Source: Mycobacterium palustre (lineage in GTDB: Bacteria; Actinomycetota; Actinomycetes; Mycobacteriales; Mycobacteriaceae). Taken from it: a stretch of 64,000 nt of DNA. Where the stretch lies: NCBI RefSeq assembly GCF_002101785.1, contig NZ_LQPJ01000136.1:62001-126000 (forward strand), written 5' to 3'. The stretch's first letter is position 1. Each line of letters begins with the position of its first letter. Shown here in pieces: positions 24,723 to 32,443 of the stretch. The notes beneath the pieces are model-generated. The model was given only the letters and a program-made list of their open reading frames with translations. It was not told the origin of the DNA and did not search any database. Position numbers and translations under genes: made by a program.

Positions 24723-25704
24723 TCTTGAGAAAGACGTCGTTGAGGGTGACCGTGCGCAGGTTTCGTTCCCGGATGATCTCGACGAGTTGCGGATAGACGT
24801 GCGTGACGGGCAGGTGGTTGAGGTGCCCGATGACGATGGACTGCGGGGTGAAGTACTCGTCGGCCATCTTCAGGATGTATTCCTCGGTGATCAGCGTGGA
24901 ATCCGACAACGACCCCGACCACAGCGTCGGGACCGTGTATCCGAGGTCGGCGGCGACCGCGTCGACGGCGGCATTGCGCTTGGCGTACGGCGGGCGCCAG
25001 TACGGCTTCGCGCCGATGCCGTAGGTCTTCTTCAGGAAATCGTCGTTGCGGCTGAGCTGTTGGGCGATCTCGCCTTTCGACAGGGTGGTCAGGTCCGGGT
25101 GTGACCAGGTGTGGTTGCCCAGCTGGATCTGTCCGGAGTCGACGAGCGGCCGAAGCATCGCCCGGTTTTCGGTCCAGGAGTCGTAGACGCCGTTGACGAA
25201 GAACGTCAGCCGCACCCCGGTGTCCTTGGCGAACTGCGTGTAGGCGCGCACCACCTCGCTGTTGACGCCGTCGTCGACCGTCAACGCCAGCAGGTCGCCA
25301 TCGCCGGGGATCTTGGTCAGCGCGCCGCCGCCGGGCAGCGGGATGCGGGCGCTCGGCGGCGGCGGCCCCAGCAAGGCCGACGGCGCCGTCGGACCGGCGG
25401 CTGCCGCCGCGCCGGCCGGCGGAGCCTGCGCGAACGTCCGGGGCTGCGGGTCGACCACCACACGCGCGGCGCCCACCCCGGCGACGGTGGCCGCGGCCAG
25501 CGCGCCGAGAAAGCGACGCCGGCTCAGCTCCGGCGCACCTCGGTCGGAGGCACCCCCGAACGGGGACGTGAACGGGGGGACGAAAAACCCGCCGCGTCTG
25601 TGGGCGGACCGTTTGCGGTGCGACGTCGGCACACGCGATCCGGCACCCCGGACACCGCCGCAGCCAAACTCCGTCGTCACAGCAGCGAACGGTATCACCA
25701 GCAC
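24715..25704 (-). CDS. Exported polysaccharide deacetylase (NodB domain)
   Basis: A predicted 329-residue protein. A twin-arginine signal LSRRRFLGALAAATVAG lies at about residues 60-76, followed by a Pro/Ala-rich linker and the NodB domain: ALTVDDGVNSEVV (metal Asp pair), LTFFVNGVY, LGNHTWSHPDL (metal His pair), WRPPYAKRN and IVIGHLNHLP. It probably removes acetyl groups from a cell-wall or surface glycan. The signal begins unusually late for a Tat protein, so the true start may be an internal GTG at 25632 or later. It is convergent with the L7/L12-like gene. Confidence 0.85.
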   Translation of the reverse strand: MLVIPFAAVTTEFGCGGVRGAGSRVPTSHRKRSAHRRGGFFVPPFTSPFGGASDRGAPELSRRRFLGALAAATVAGVGAARVVVDPQPRTFAQAPPAGAAAAAGPTAPSALLGPPPPSARIPLPGGGALTKIPGDGDLLALTVDDGVNSEVVRAYTQFAKDTGVRLTFFVNGVYDSWTENRAMLRPLVDSGQIQLGNHTWSHPDLTTLSKGEIAQQLSRNDDFLKKTYGIGAKPYWRPPYAKRNAAVDAVAADLGYTVPTLWSGSLSDSTLITEEYILKMADEYFTPQSIVIGHLNHLPVTHVYPQLVEIIRERNLRTVTLNDVFLKTP

Positions 25705-25778
25705 CCCGGATGTGCAGGATCTGTCACGGCAGCGTCAGCTGTGAACTCGGCCTCGAAAAGGTAACGGTCAGGCATACC

Positions 25779-27173
25779 TCAATGCGGCGCCCCGGGGCGA
25801 TATTGCGGCAAACTGACGGGCTCGGCGTAGGGGGTTCCCAGCGTCGAGGCGAGCCACGGCAGCGACGCGGCGAACGCCTGCGCCGCAAACGGCCAGTCGT
25901 GCTTGCCGGGCTGTGTCACCACCGCGCAGGCGATCCCGTTGGCCGTCGCCACGGCGCACAGCGAGGTCGCGGCGGCGTCCTGGCCCTCGGGGTTGGCGAT
26001 CGGGTCGGTGGTCGGGGCGCTGAGGGTCGAATTGGCTTCCTCGGCGACGTTGCGCGCGCCGGAGGACGCCGGCACGTCGAACCAACCCGAGACCCCGGTG
26101 TAGCGGCCGTGGCGGGTCATGACGGTCGCCGGGTCGAACGCGGCCCACGCATCGGTGTTGCCGCCGAACAGGCGGGCAAGGGTTTGCTCCTTGCTGCCCC
26201 CCACGGTGGGGCGGACGTCGCCGGCGATGTCCACGAACGCGCTGAACATCTCCGGGTGCATGACGGTCAAGTCGACGGCGCAGGTGCCGCCCATCGACCA
26301 TCCGGCGACGCCCCAATTGGCCCGGTCGGCGCTCACCCCGAAGTTCGAAATCACAAAGGGGACAACGTCTTTCGTCAGGTGGTCGGCAGCGTTGCCGCGT
26401 GCGCCGTTGACGCATTCGGTGTCGTTGTCGAAGGTGCCGGTGGCATCGACGAAGACCAGCACCGGGGCGAAGCCGTGGTGGCGGGCGGCGAAGTCGTCGA
26501 TGGTGGTGAAGGCGCCGCCGGGGCGCAGCCAGTCGGCGGGGGTGTTGAACGCCGAACCGATCATCATCACGGCCGGGAGCCGGGGCGGCGGATTGCTGCT
26601 GAACCACGCCGGGGGCAGGTACACCAGTTCCTCGCGGTGGGGGAAGTGCGACGCGTCGGGGCTGATCGTCACCGGCACCACGACGCCCTTGGTCGGCTTG
26701 GTGCCCTTGAGCTGCATCGCCGTGACCCGCAGGCGATCGATCTGGTCGGGCAGCGGCGCGGAGGTCAGCTGGTTCCACGCGGCCAGCACGGTCGGGAAGT
26801 AACCGACCCAGGCGTTCAGCGACAGGGCCGCGCAGAGCACGCACAGCGGGACGGCCAGCACCGCGAGGCACCGTCGCCACCATCGGGCGCCCGGCCAGCC
26901 CAGCAACAGCACGGCGAGCGCCAGCCCGCTCGTCGCGATCCACAGCCACAGCGACACCGGCGCGGGATCCCCGGCCACACCGATCGACGTGATGTACCAA
27001 TACGCCAGCCCCGTCATCGCGGCCGCGGCGCCCAGCGCCACCGCCAGGGGCCAGCCGCGCCAGCGCCGCCGGCGCCACCCGATCGCGGCCAGGACCACCA
27101 GCAGCGTGAGCGCCTGCAGGGTCAGCGGCAGCCAGCCGTGCAGCAGTGACAGCTGTTCGACGAAGTGGGGCAA
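25779..27173 (-). CDS. Membrane-anchored esterase/mycolyltransferase-like hydrolase
   Basis: A 464-residue protein with four N-terminal membrane spans (roughly residues 13-32, 40-61, 74-94, 104-124) and a large extracytoplasmic alpha/beta hydrolase domain of the esterase D/antigen 85 type. The domain begins VVVPVTISPDASHFPHREELVYLPPAWF (about 164-191), has the nucleophile Ser in WGVAGWSMGGTCAVD (about 292), and a late His in QPGKHDWPFAAQAF. The fold is close to mycolyltransferases but the tryptophan- and carbohydrate-binding residues are not recognisable by eye, so it is called esterase-like. Substrate unknown. Confidence 0.8.
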   Translation of the reverse strand: MPHFVEQLSLLHGWLPLTLQALTLLVVLAAIGWRRRRWRGWPLAVALGAAAAMTGLAYWYITSIGVAGDPAPVSLWLWIATSGLALAVLLLGWPGARWWRRCLAVLAVPLCVLCAALSLNAWVGYFPTVLAAWNQLTSAPLPDQIDRLRVTAMQLKGTKPTKGVVVPVTISPDASHFPHREELVYLPPAWFSSNPPPRLPAVMMIGSAFNTPADWLRPGGAFTTIDDFAARHHGFAPVLVFVDATGTFDNDTECVNGARGNAADHLTKDVVPFVISNFGVSADRANWGVAGWSMGGTCAVDLTVMHPEMFSAFVDIAGDVRPTVGGSKEQTLARLFGGNTDAWAAFDPATVMTRHGRYTGVSGWFDVPASSGARNVAEEANSTLSAPTTDPIANPEGQDAAATSLCAVATANGIACAVVTQPGKHDWPFAAQAFAASLPWLASTLGTPYAEPVSLPQYRPGAPH

Positions 27174-27256
27174 CGGTCGTGACCTTCGCTAAATCCGATT
27201 CGTTCCGCGAGGCTGACTGGTGGCGCTTACCTATGGCGAGGGCAAGCCAGATCAAA

Positions 27257-29476
27257 CTATCCCACAGGATCAAAGCCAGTCGTGCGAGCGAAGGCCCGCA
27301 GCCGCAGGCTGTTGCCGACGACGAACACGCTCGAGCACGCCATCGCGGCGCCGGCGAGCATCGGGTTGAGCAGGCCGAGGGCGGCCACCGGGATCGCGGC
27401 GACGTTGTAGCCGAAGGCCCACAACAGGTTCGTCTTGATGGTGCGCAGCGTCCGGCGGGAAAGCCGGATCGCGTCCGCCGCGGCGCGCAGGTCGCCGCGC
27501 ACCAGGGTCAGGTCGGCGGATTCGATCGCGACATCGGTGCCGGTGCCGATCGCCAGCCCGAGATCGGCGGCGGCCAGCGCCGCGGCGTCGTTGACCCCGT
27601 CGCCGACCATGGCGACGACCCTGCCCTCGGACCGCAGGCCCGCGATCGCGGCGGCCTTGCCGGCGGGGGTGACCTCCGCGAGGATCCGTCCGATGCCGAC
27701 CTCGGCGGCGACGTGCCGCGCCGCGGCGGCGTTGTCGCCGGTCAGCAACACCGGCGTCAACCCCAGCAGCTCGAACTGCCGGACGGCTTCGGCGCTGGTG
27801 GGTTTGACGGTGTCGCCGATCACCAGGATCCCCCGGGCGCGGCCGTCCCACCCGGCGACGACCACGGTCTTACCCTCCGCTTCGGCGCGGGCCTTGGCCG
27901 CCGACAATGCGGGGTCGGCGGCGCAGGTGGCGAGCAGGCTCTCCCGGCCGACGGCGACGGCGCGGCCCTCGACGCGGCCGCGAACGCCCTCACCGGGCAC
28001 GGCCACGAAGTCCAGCACCGCGGGCAGCGTCCCCTCCTCGGCGGTCGCGGCCTCGGCGATCGCCCGCGCGACGGGGTGCTCGGAGGCATCCTCCAGCGCC
28101 CCGGCGTAGCGCAGCAGCGTCGCGCGGTCGGTGCCCGGCGCGGTAACGACGTCGACGAGGGTCATCCGGCCGGTCGTCACCGTGCCGGTCTTGTCGAGCA
28201 CGATCGTGTCGACCTTGCGGGTCGACTCGAGCACTTCCGGTCCCTTGATCAGCACGCCGAGCTGGGCCGCGCGGCCGGTCCCCACCAGCAGCGCCGTCGG
28301 CGTCGCCAGGCCCATGGCGCACGGACAGGCGACGATGAGCACCGCCACGGCGGCCGTCAGGGCTAGAGTCACGGGCTGTCCGGCGGCCAGCCACGCCGCG
28401 AGGGTGGCCGCGGCGACGGCGAGAACGATAGGAACGAACACCGCGGCGATGCGGTCCGCCAGCCGCTGCGCGTCGGCCTTGCCCGATTGGGCCGCCTCGA
28501 CGAGCCGGGCCATCTGGGCGAGCTGGGTGTCGTCGCCGACCCGGGTGGCGCGCACGACCAACCGCCCGCCCGCGTTCACGGTGGCGCCAATGACGGCGTC
28601 GCCGGCCCCGACCTCGACCGGGACCGCCTCCCCGGTCACCATCGACGCGTCGACCGCCGACGAGCCGACGAGCACCGTCCCGTCGGTGGCGATCCTCTCG
28701 CCGGGGCGCACCACGAACTCGTCGCCGACGGCAAGCTCTGTCGCGGGGATGCGCGTCTCGGCGCCGTCCCGCAGGACCGCGACGTCCTTGGCGCCGAGCT
28801 CGAGCAGGGCGCGCAGCGCGGCGCCCGCCCGCCGCTTGGCGCGCTTCTCGAAGTACCGGCCGGCCAGGACGAACAGGGTCACGCCGGCGGCCACCTCCAG
28901 GTAGACGTGGCACGCGCCGTCACCGGGCGCGGCGGTCAGCCGAAAGCCGTGGTGCAGGCCCGGCCGCCCGGCGGCGCCCCAGCACAGGGCGTACACCGAC
29001 CACAGGAACGCCGACAGCGTCCCGATCGAGACCAACGTGTCCATCGTCGCGACGCCGTGTTTGAGGTTGACCCAGGCGGCGGCGTGAAACGGCCGCCCCG
29101 CCCACAGCACGACCGGCGCGGCCAGGGCCAGCGACGCCCATTGCCAGTAGCGGAATTGCAGGCCGGGGACCATCGCCGTCAGGATCACGGGGCCGGCGAG
29201 CAGGGCCGCGACGACCAGCCGCGAGCGCAGCGACGCCAGCTCGGCGTCGTCGGGCGCCTCGGGACGACCTCGCGGCAGCGCCGCGGTGTAGCCGACCTTT
29301 TCGACCTCGGCGATCAGCGCCCGCGCGTCGTACCCGGACGGCACCGTCACGGTGGCCTTTTCCGTCGCGTAGTTGACCCTCGCGTCGACCCCGTCGAGCC
29401 GGTTCAGCTTCCGCTCGATGCGCGCGGCGCACGAGGCGCACGTCATCCCCGCGATCTCGAGCTCGATGCTGTTCAT
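27257..29476 (-). CDS. Copper-type P1B ATPase
   Basis: A 739-residue heavy-metal exporter. An N-terminal HMA domain carries GMTCASCAAR (about 10-19). The actuator loop VTGEAVPVEV is near residue 279, the metal-binding transmembrane CPC in ACPCAMGLATP near 383, the phosphorylation site DKTGTVTTG near 427 and GDGVNDAAAL near 624. The CPC, HMA and flanking YN and MxxSS motifs fit Cu(I) export. About eight membrane spans are expected. The copper chaperone-like gene lies 33 bp upstream in the same direction, so they form an operon. Close in layout to mycobacterial CtpA/CtpB/CtpV. Confidence 0.9.
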   Translation of the reverse strand: MNSIELEIAGMTCASCAARIERKLNRLDGVDARVNYATEKATVTVPSGYDARALIAEVEKVGYTAALPRGRPEAPDDAELASLRSRLVVAALLAGPVILTAMVPGLQFRYWQWASLALAAPVVLWAGRPFHAAAWVNLKHGVATMDTLVSIGTLSAFLWSVYALCWGAAGRPGLHHGFRLTAAPGDGACHVYLEVAAGVTLFVLAGRYFEKRAKRRAGAALRALLELGAKDVAVLRDGAETRIPATELAVGDEFVVRPGERIATDGTVLVGSSAVDASMVTGEAVPVEVGAGDAVIGATVNAGGRLVVRATRVGDDTQLAQMARLVEAAQSGKADAQRLADRIAAVFVPIVLAVAAATLAAWLAAGQPVTLALTAAVAVLIVACPCAMGLATPTALLVGTGRAAQLGVLIKGPEVLESTRKVDTIVLDKTGTVTTGRMTLVDVVTAPGTDRATLLRYAGALEDASEHPVARAIAEAATAEEGTLPAVLDFVAVPGEGVRGRVEGRAVAVGRESLLATCAADPALSAAKARAEAEGKTVVVAGWDGRARGILVIGDTVKPTSAEAVRQFELLGLTPVLLTGDNAAAARHVAAEVGIGRILAEVTPAGKAAAIAGLRSEGRVVAMVGDGVNDAAALAAADLGLAIGTGTDVAIESADLTLVRGDLRAAADAIRLSRRTLRTIKTNLLWAFGYNVAAIPVAALGLLNPMLAGAAMACSSVFVVGNSLRLRAFARTTGFDPVG

Positions 29477-29509
29477 GGGGCGGTCGTCGGGGGAGGGGTC
29501 CGCTTCGGG

Positions 29510-29722
29510 TTACGCGACCGGGACCGCGGCGAAGCCGGCTTCGTCGACCGCTCCCAGCACCGCCTCCTGCTCGATCGGCGCCGAGCTCGTGACGACGAGC
29601 CTGCCGGTTTGCGCGCTGACGTCCACCGCGTGCACACCGGCGATCCGCGCCACCTCGGATCGGACGGCGGCCTCGCAGTGCCCGCAACTCATCCCGCTCA
29701 CCTGGTACTCGCTCGTGGTCAC
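29510..29722 (-). CDS. CopZ-like heavy-metal-associated chaperone
   Basis: A 70-residue single HMA domain: YQVSGMSCGHCEAAVRSEV contains MxCxxC (Cys pair in GMSCGHC) and the ferredoxin-like fold ends with LGAVDEAGFAAVPV. It should deliver Cu(I) to the ATPase encoded next. GTG at 29722 follows AAAGGAG; an upstream ATG would add ten residues that look spurious. Its first base is 33 bp before the ATPase gene. No copper-sensing CsoR or CueR gene is nearby, so the regulator is elsewhere. Confidence 0.88.
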   Translation of the reverse strand: MTTSEYQVSGMSCGHCEAAVRSEVARIAGVHAVDVSAQTGRLVVTSSAPIEQEAVLGAVDEAGFAAVPVA

Positions 29723-29924
29723 GACGCTCCTTTCCGCAGGCCACTCGCACATAGGCGTCCTCGATACGCGTTTCCCTGGGGGTTCCCGTCAGGTCGTCGC
29801 CGCGCACGGGCAACACGATTCTGCCTGAGCGGCGAGAACGCGTCAGATCCGGTCAGGCTCCGGTCAGAGGTGGCCCACCCCGAAATCGGCGCACAGCGCG
29901 ACTCGGCGAGGCGTAGCGTCGGCC

Positions 29925-29948
29925 CCGAACTGCCGAACTGCCGAACTG
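29925..29948 (+). repeat. 8-bp tandem repeat, three units
   Basis: Three copies of CCGAACTG sit just before the ribosome-binding GGAAGGAG of the SRPBCC gene. Copy-number change here would alter the 5' leader length but not any protein. Confidence 0.8.
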
Positions 29949-29964
29949 CCGGAAGGAGCCAGAC

Positions 29965-30438
29965 ATGACCGTCACCGTCGTCGACGCGGGCCCCCGCCAA
30001 GTGAGTCGGTCGGTCGAAGTCGACGCGCCGGCCGCCGAGCTTTATGCGATGGCCGCCGATCCGCGGCGCCACAGCGAATTGGACGGGTCGGGCACCGTCG
30101 TCAGCAACGTCAAGGCCCCGGCGGAAATGGCTGTCGGAGCGAAGTTTTCGACGAGCATGAAGATGTTCGGCCTGCCCTACCGCATCACCAGCACGGTGAC
30201 CGAGCTGAAGCCGAACGAACTGGTCGAATGGCGCCACCCGCTGGGGCATCGCTGGCGGTGGCGATTCGAGTCGCTGTCGCCCACCCGCACACGCGTCACC
30301 GAGACGTTCGACTACCGCGACGCCGGCGCCGTCAAGAACGCGCTGAGGTATTACGACCTGATGGGCTTCAGCAAGGCCAACGCCGCGGGCATTGAGGCGA
30401 CGCTGTCCAAGCTGCGCGACCGCTACGCGCGGTCATGA
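29965..30438 (+). CDS. SRPBCC/polyketide-cyclase-fold protein
   Basis: A 157-residue START-like protein. The family opening VSRSVEVDAPAAELYAMAADPRRH and the second-strand LVEWRHPLGHRWRWRFESLSPTRTRVTETFDY fit the SRPBCC fold with a hydrophobic cavity. GGAAGGAG before the ATG supports the start. Such proteins bind or transform small hydrophobic molecules, and many mycobacterial ones are of unknown function. No partner enzyme gene is adjacent. Confidence 0.82.
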   Translation: MTVTVVDAGPRQVSRSVEVDAPAAELYAMAADPRRHSELDGSGTVVSNVKAPAEMAVGAKFSTSMKMFGLPYRITSTVTELKPNELVEWRHPLGHRWRWRFESLSPTRTRVTETFDYRDAGAVKNALRYYDLMGFSKANAAGIEATLSKLRDRYARS

Positions 30439-30647
30439 CGGATCGTCGGCGTCCCAGGCGATTACACCCGAGACCCGGTGGGACAGCTGGTCGACCTGGT
30501 CGTTGCGATGCAGGTGGCGCGGCGGCGACGCGTAGCTCGCGTACGGCCGACAGCGGATGACCACGCGGTTTTCCCGCTCCGACATCTCCGCGACGGCGGG
30601 GACGCGCCTCCTCGCCGAGCGGCTGTCCCGACATCCGCGCGGCCGAC

Positions 30648-31004
30648 TTGCCGAACGCATCCGGACACCTGATCCGTCGCTGCGGCCTGGTGGTCGTGTT
30701 GGCCTGGATCGGCTTCGGCAAGTACGCGAAGATGGAATCCCGCGTGCTCATCGAGCACAGCCCCCTGATGAGCTGGATCTATCACGTCTTCAGCGTCAGC
30801 ACTGTCGCGCGCGGGCTGGGAACGATGGAAATCGTTGCGGCGCTTCTCATTGCGGTGCGGCCGCTGTGGCCCCGCGCGTCGGCGGTCGGCGTTCCGGTGT
30901 TGTCGGCGCTGCCCGGCCAGTTCCTGCTTAAGGATCTCGTGTTGATCGGCGTGGCGCTGTGGACGCTGGGGGATTCGCTCAAGGCGCGAACAGCGTGCCC
31001 CTGA
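30648..31004 (+). pseudogene. DUF417 (YkgB/RclC-like) membrane protein with internal deletion
   Basis: The frame encodes LVVVLAWIGFGKYAKMESRVLIEHSPLMSWIY and, near the end, VPVLSALPGQFLLKDLVLIGVALWTLGDSL, both hallmarks of DUF417 inner-membrane proteins. Between PLWPRASAVG and VPVLSALPG the segment that normally forms a membrane span (about 30-40 residues) is missing without a frameshift. The TTG start lacks a good ribosome-binding site. I read it as an in-frame deletion of a formerly complete gene. E. coli RclC, a relative, belongs to the reactive-chlorine defence system. The 3' end overlaps the convergent TetR gene by 26 bp. Confidence 0.7.
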
Positions 31005-31596
31005 TCAACTCCTTGGCCGAGCGCAGCGTGGCCGCGTAGGCGGCCGGCGCCAGGCTGGCCGCCTGCTCGGTCAGGCCGCGGATCAGCGCGTGGATCGCGT
31101 CGACCGCCGCGCGGGGATCGGTGTCGGGTGGCAACGCCTGGCGGGCCGCGGCGTCGCCGACGATCTCGTCGACGATGTCGCGCAACGCTTTTAGTCCCGG
31201 GTATCGGGGGCGCCCGCCGCGGGTGCGCGCGGTGCTCTCGGCGCGCATCGCCCGGTCGAACGCGGCCAGGTACGGATACTCGCGCATCAACCGGTCCCAT
31301 TCGTCCAGCACCGCCTCGAGCCGGCCCACCGCGTCGTCGGCCCGTGCCGCGGCGGCGCGCAGGCGTGGCCGCGCAAGCGCGTCGATGCCGGAGACGGTGG
31401 CATTGAGCAACGCGGACTTGGTCGGGAAGTAGTGGTACAGGCTGCCGCTCGTCATGCCGGCCGCCCGCGCGATCGCGCGGATCGTGGCCCGCGAATACCC
31501 CACTTCGGCGACGCAGCGCATCGCCGCTTCGGTGATCCGGACGCGGGTCTGCTCGCCGTCGGCCCCCACCGGGCGCCCCAACGGCGCGGCGGTCAC
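30979..31596 (-). CDS. TetR-family regulator (divergent paralogue pair, left)
   Basis: A 205-residue TetR protein beginning GRPVGADGEQTRVRITEAAMRC. The helix-turn-helix is VGYSRATIRAIARAAGMTSGSLYHYFPTKSALLNA. Nearly the same phrases occur in the gene across the gap (31713), so the two are paralogues. The ligand domain also shares RLMREYPxLAAF. It is divergent from that paralogue and shares the operator region at 31632-31661. Its target may include the degraded DUF417 gene or the monooxygenases. Confidence 0.86.
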   Translation of the reverse strand: MTAAPLGRPVGADGEQTRVRITEAAMRCVAEVGYSRATIRAIARAAGMTSGSLYHYFPTKSALLNATVSGIDALARPRLRAAAARADDAVGRLEAVLDEWDRLMREYPYLAAFDRAMRAESTARTRGGRPRYPGLKALRDIVDEIVGDAAARQALPPDTDPRAAVDAIHALIRGLTEQAASLAPAAYAATLRSAKELIRGTLFAP

Positions 31597-31631
31597 CGCG
31601 TCACCCGCCGCGCGCTTGCGCGCGGGCGGCC

Positions 31632-31661
31632 CGAGTAATCGATCGCACGATCATATACTCG
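31632..31661. promoter_or_regulatory. Palindromic operator between two paralogous tetR genes
   Basis: CGAGTA with TACTCG at the ends and GATCG with CGATC inside share one centre at 31646.5; the three central-side bases on each side do not match. It lies 36 bases from one start codon and 52 from the other. Either TetR, or a mixed pair, could bind here. Confidence 0.6.
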
Positions 31662-31712
31662 AGGCCGCGGCGGCCCGGCCGTCTCCGGACAACGAGGAGT
31701 GGGTACTGCACG

Positions 31713-32351
31713 ATGACGCGGGCACAGCGGGGCCGCCCCGTCGGCGCGAGCGGCGAGGAGACCCGCCGGCGCATCATCGCCGCCACCATGAGCTGCGTGG
31801 CCCGGGTGGGCTACCCCCGGGCGACGATCCGGGAGATCGCGCGCACCGCCAAGGTCACCAGCGCCAGCCTGTACAACTACTTTCCGACCAAGGCCGAGCT
31901 GATCGAGGCGGCGGTCGCGGCCAGAACCGACGTCGCCCTGCCGCGGCTGCGCGCGGCCGCCGGCGGTCCCGGCGGCGCCGTCGAACGGATCGAAGCCGTA
32001 CTCGACGAATCCGGCCGGCTGATGCGGGAATATCCCGACCTGGCCGCGTTCGAGTGGGCGATCCGCGCGGAGAACGCGCCGGCTGTCGACTCCCGGCCGG
32101 TGGGCGGCGCGGACTTCCAGGCGTTCCGCGAGATCATCGAGGGCATCGTCGGGGACGCCGAGGGCCGGGGAGCGGTGGAAGCGGTCTATGCGCTGGTCTA
32201 TGGGCTCACCGAGCTGGCGGCCACGCTGCCTCCCGAGGAGTATCACGCGGCGCTCGGGTCGGCCAAGCGCCTGGTGCGCGGGACGCTGCTGGGAGCCCCG
32301 ACCGTCGAGACTGCTCCCAGCGCGCGGCCGCGGCGCCGGTCGGCGCGCTGA
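31713..32351 (+). CDS. TetR-family regulator (divergent paralogue pair, right)
   Basis: A 212-residue TetR protein beginning GRPVGASGEETRRRIIAATMSC, with helix-turn-helix VGYPRATIREIARTAKVTSASLYNYFPTKAELIEA. The match to the left paralogue runs over the whole DNA-binding domain and into RLMREYPDLAAFEWAIRAEN; the C terminus is shorter of a tail and ends in arginines. ATG at 31713. It is followed after 92 bp by the monooxygenase operon in the same direction, making it the likely local regulator. It appears to have arisen by inverted duplication of its neighbour. Confidence 0.87.
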   Translation: MTRAQRGRPVGASGEETRRRIIAATMSCVARVGYPRATIREIARTAKVTSASLYNYFPTKAELIEAAVAARTDVALPRLRAAAGGPGGAVERIEAVLDESGRLMREYPDLAAFEWAIRAENAPAVDSRPVGGADFQAFREIIEGIVGDAEGRGAVEAVYALVYGLTELAATLPPEEYHAALGSAKRLVRGTLLGAPTVETAPSARPRRRSAR

Positions 32352-32385
32352 ACGCAGCGTCGATGCGCCGGCGGGCGCGGTCCAG

Positions 32386-32414
32386 CTTGATGTGATCAAG
32401 TGATTGATTATAGA
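32386..32414 (+). promoter_or_regulatory. Putative monooxygenase promoter with palindrome over -35
   Basis: TTGATG (32387-32392) and TATAGA (32409-32414) are 16 bp apart. CTTGAT and ATCAAG flank GTG at 32386-32400, so a 15-bp palindrome covers the -35 box. This could be the site by which one of the upstream TetR proteins controls the operon. Confidence 0.4.
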
Positions 32415-32443
32415 GTGCTCCTCACGAGCAGAAAGCCGAGACC

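Noticed and set aside
29761..29964. SigF- or stress-type promoter motifs in the region before the SRPBCC gene
   Set aside because: GTTT- and GGGTA-like boxes occur but not at the correct spacing.
30433..30585. Minus-strand 50-codon frame ending GVIAWDADDPS between the SRPBCC and DUF417 genes
   Set aside because: It could be a remnant of a gene, but has no recognisable family, weak start signal, and may be a chance frame.
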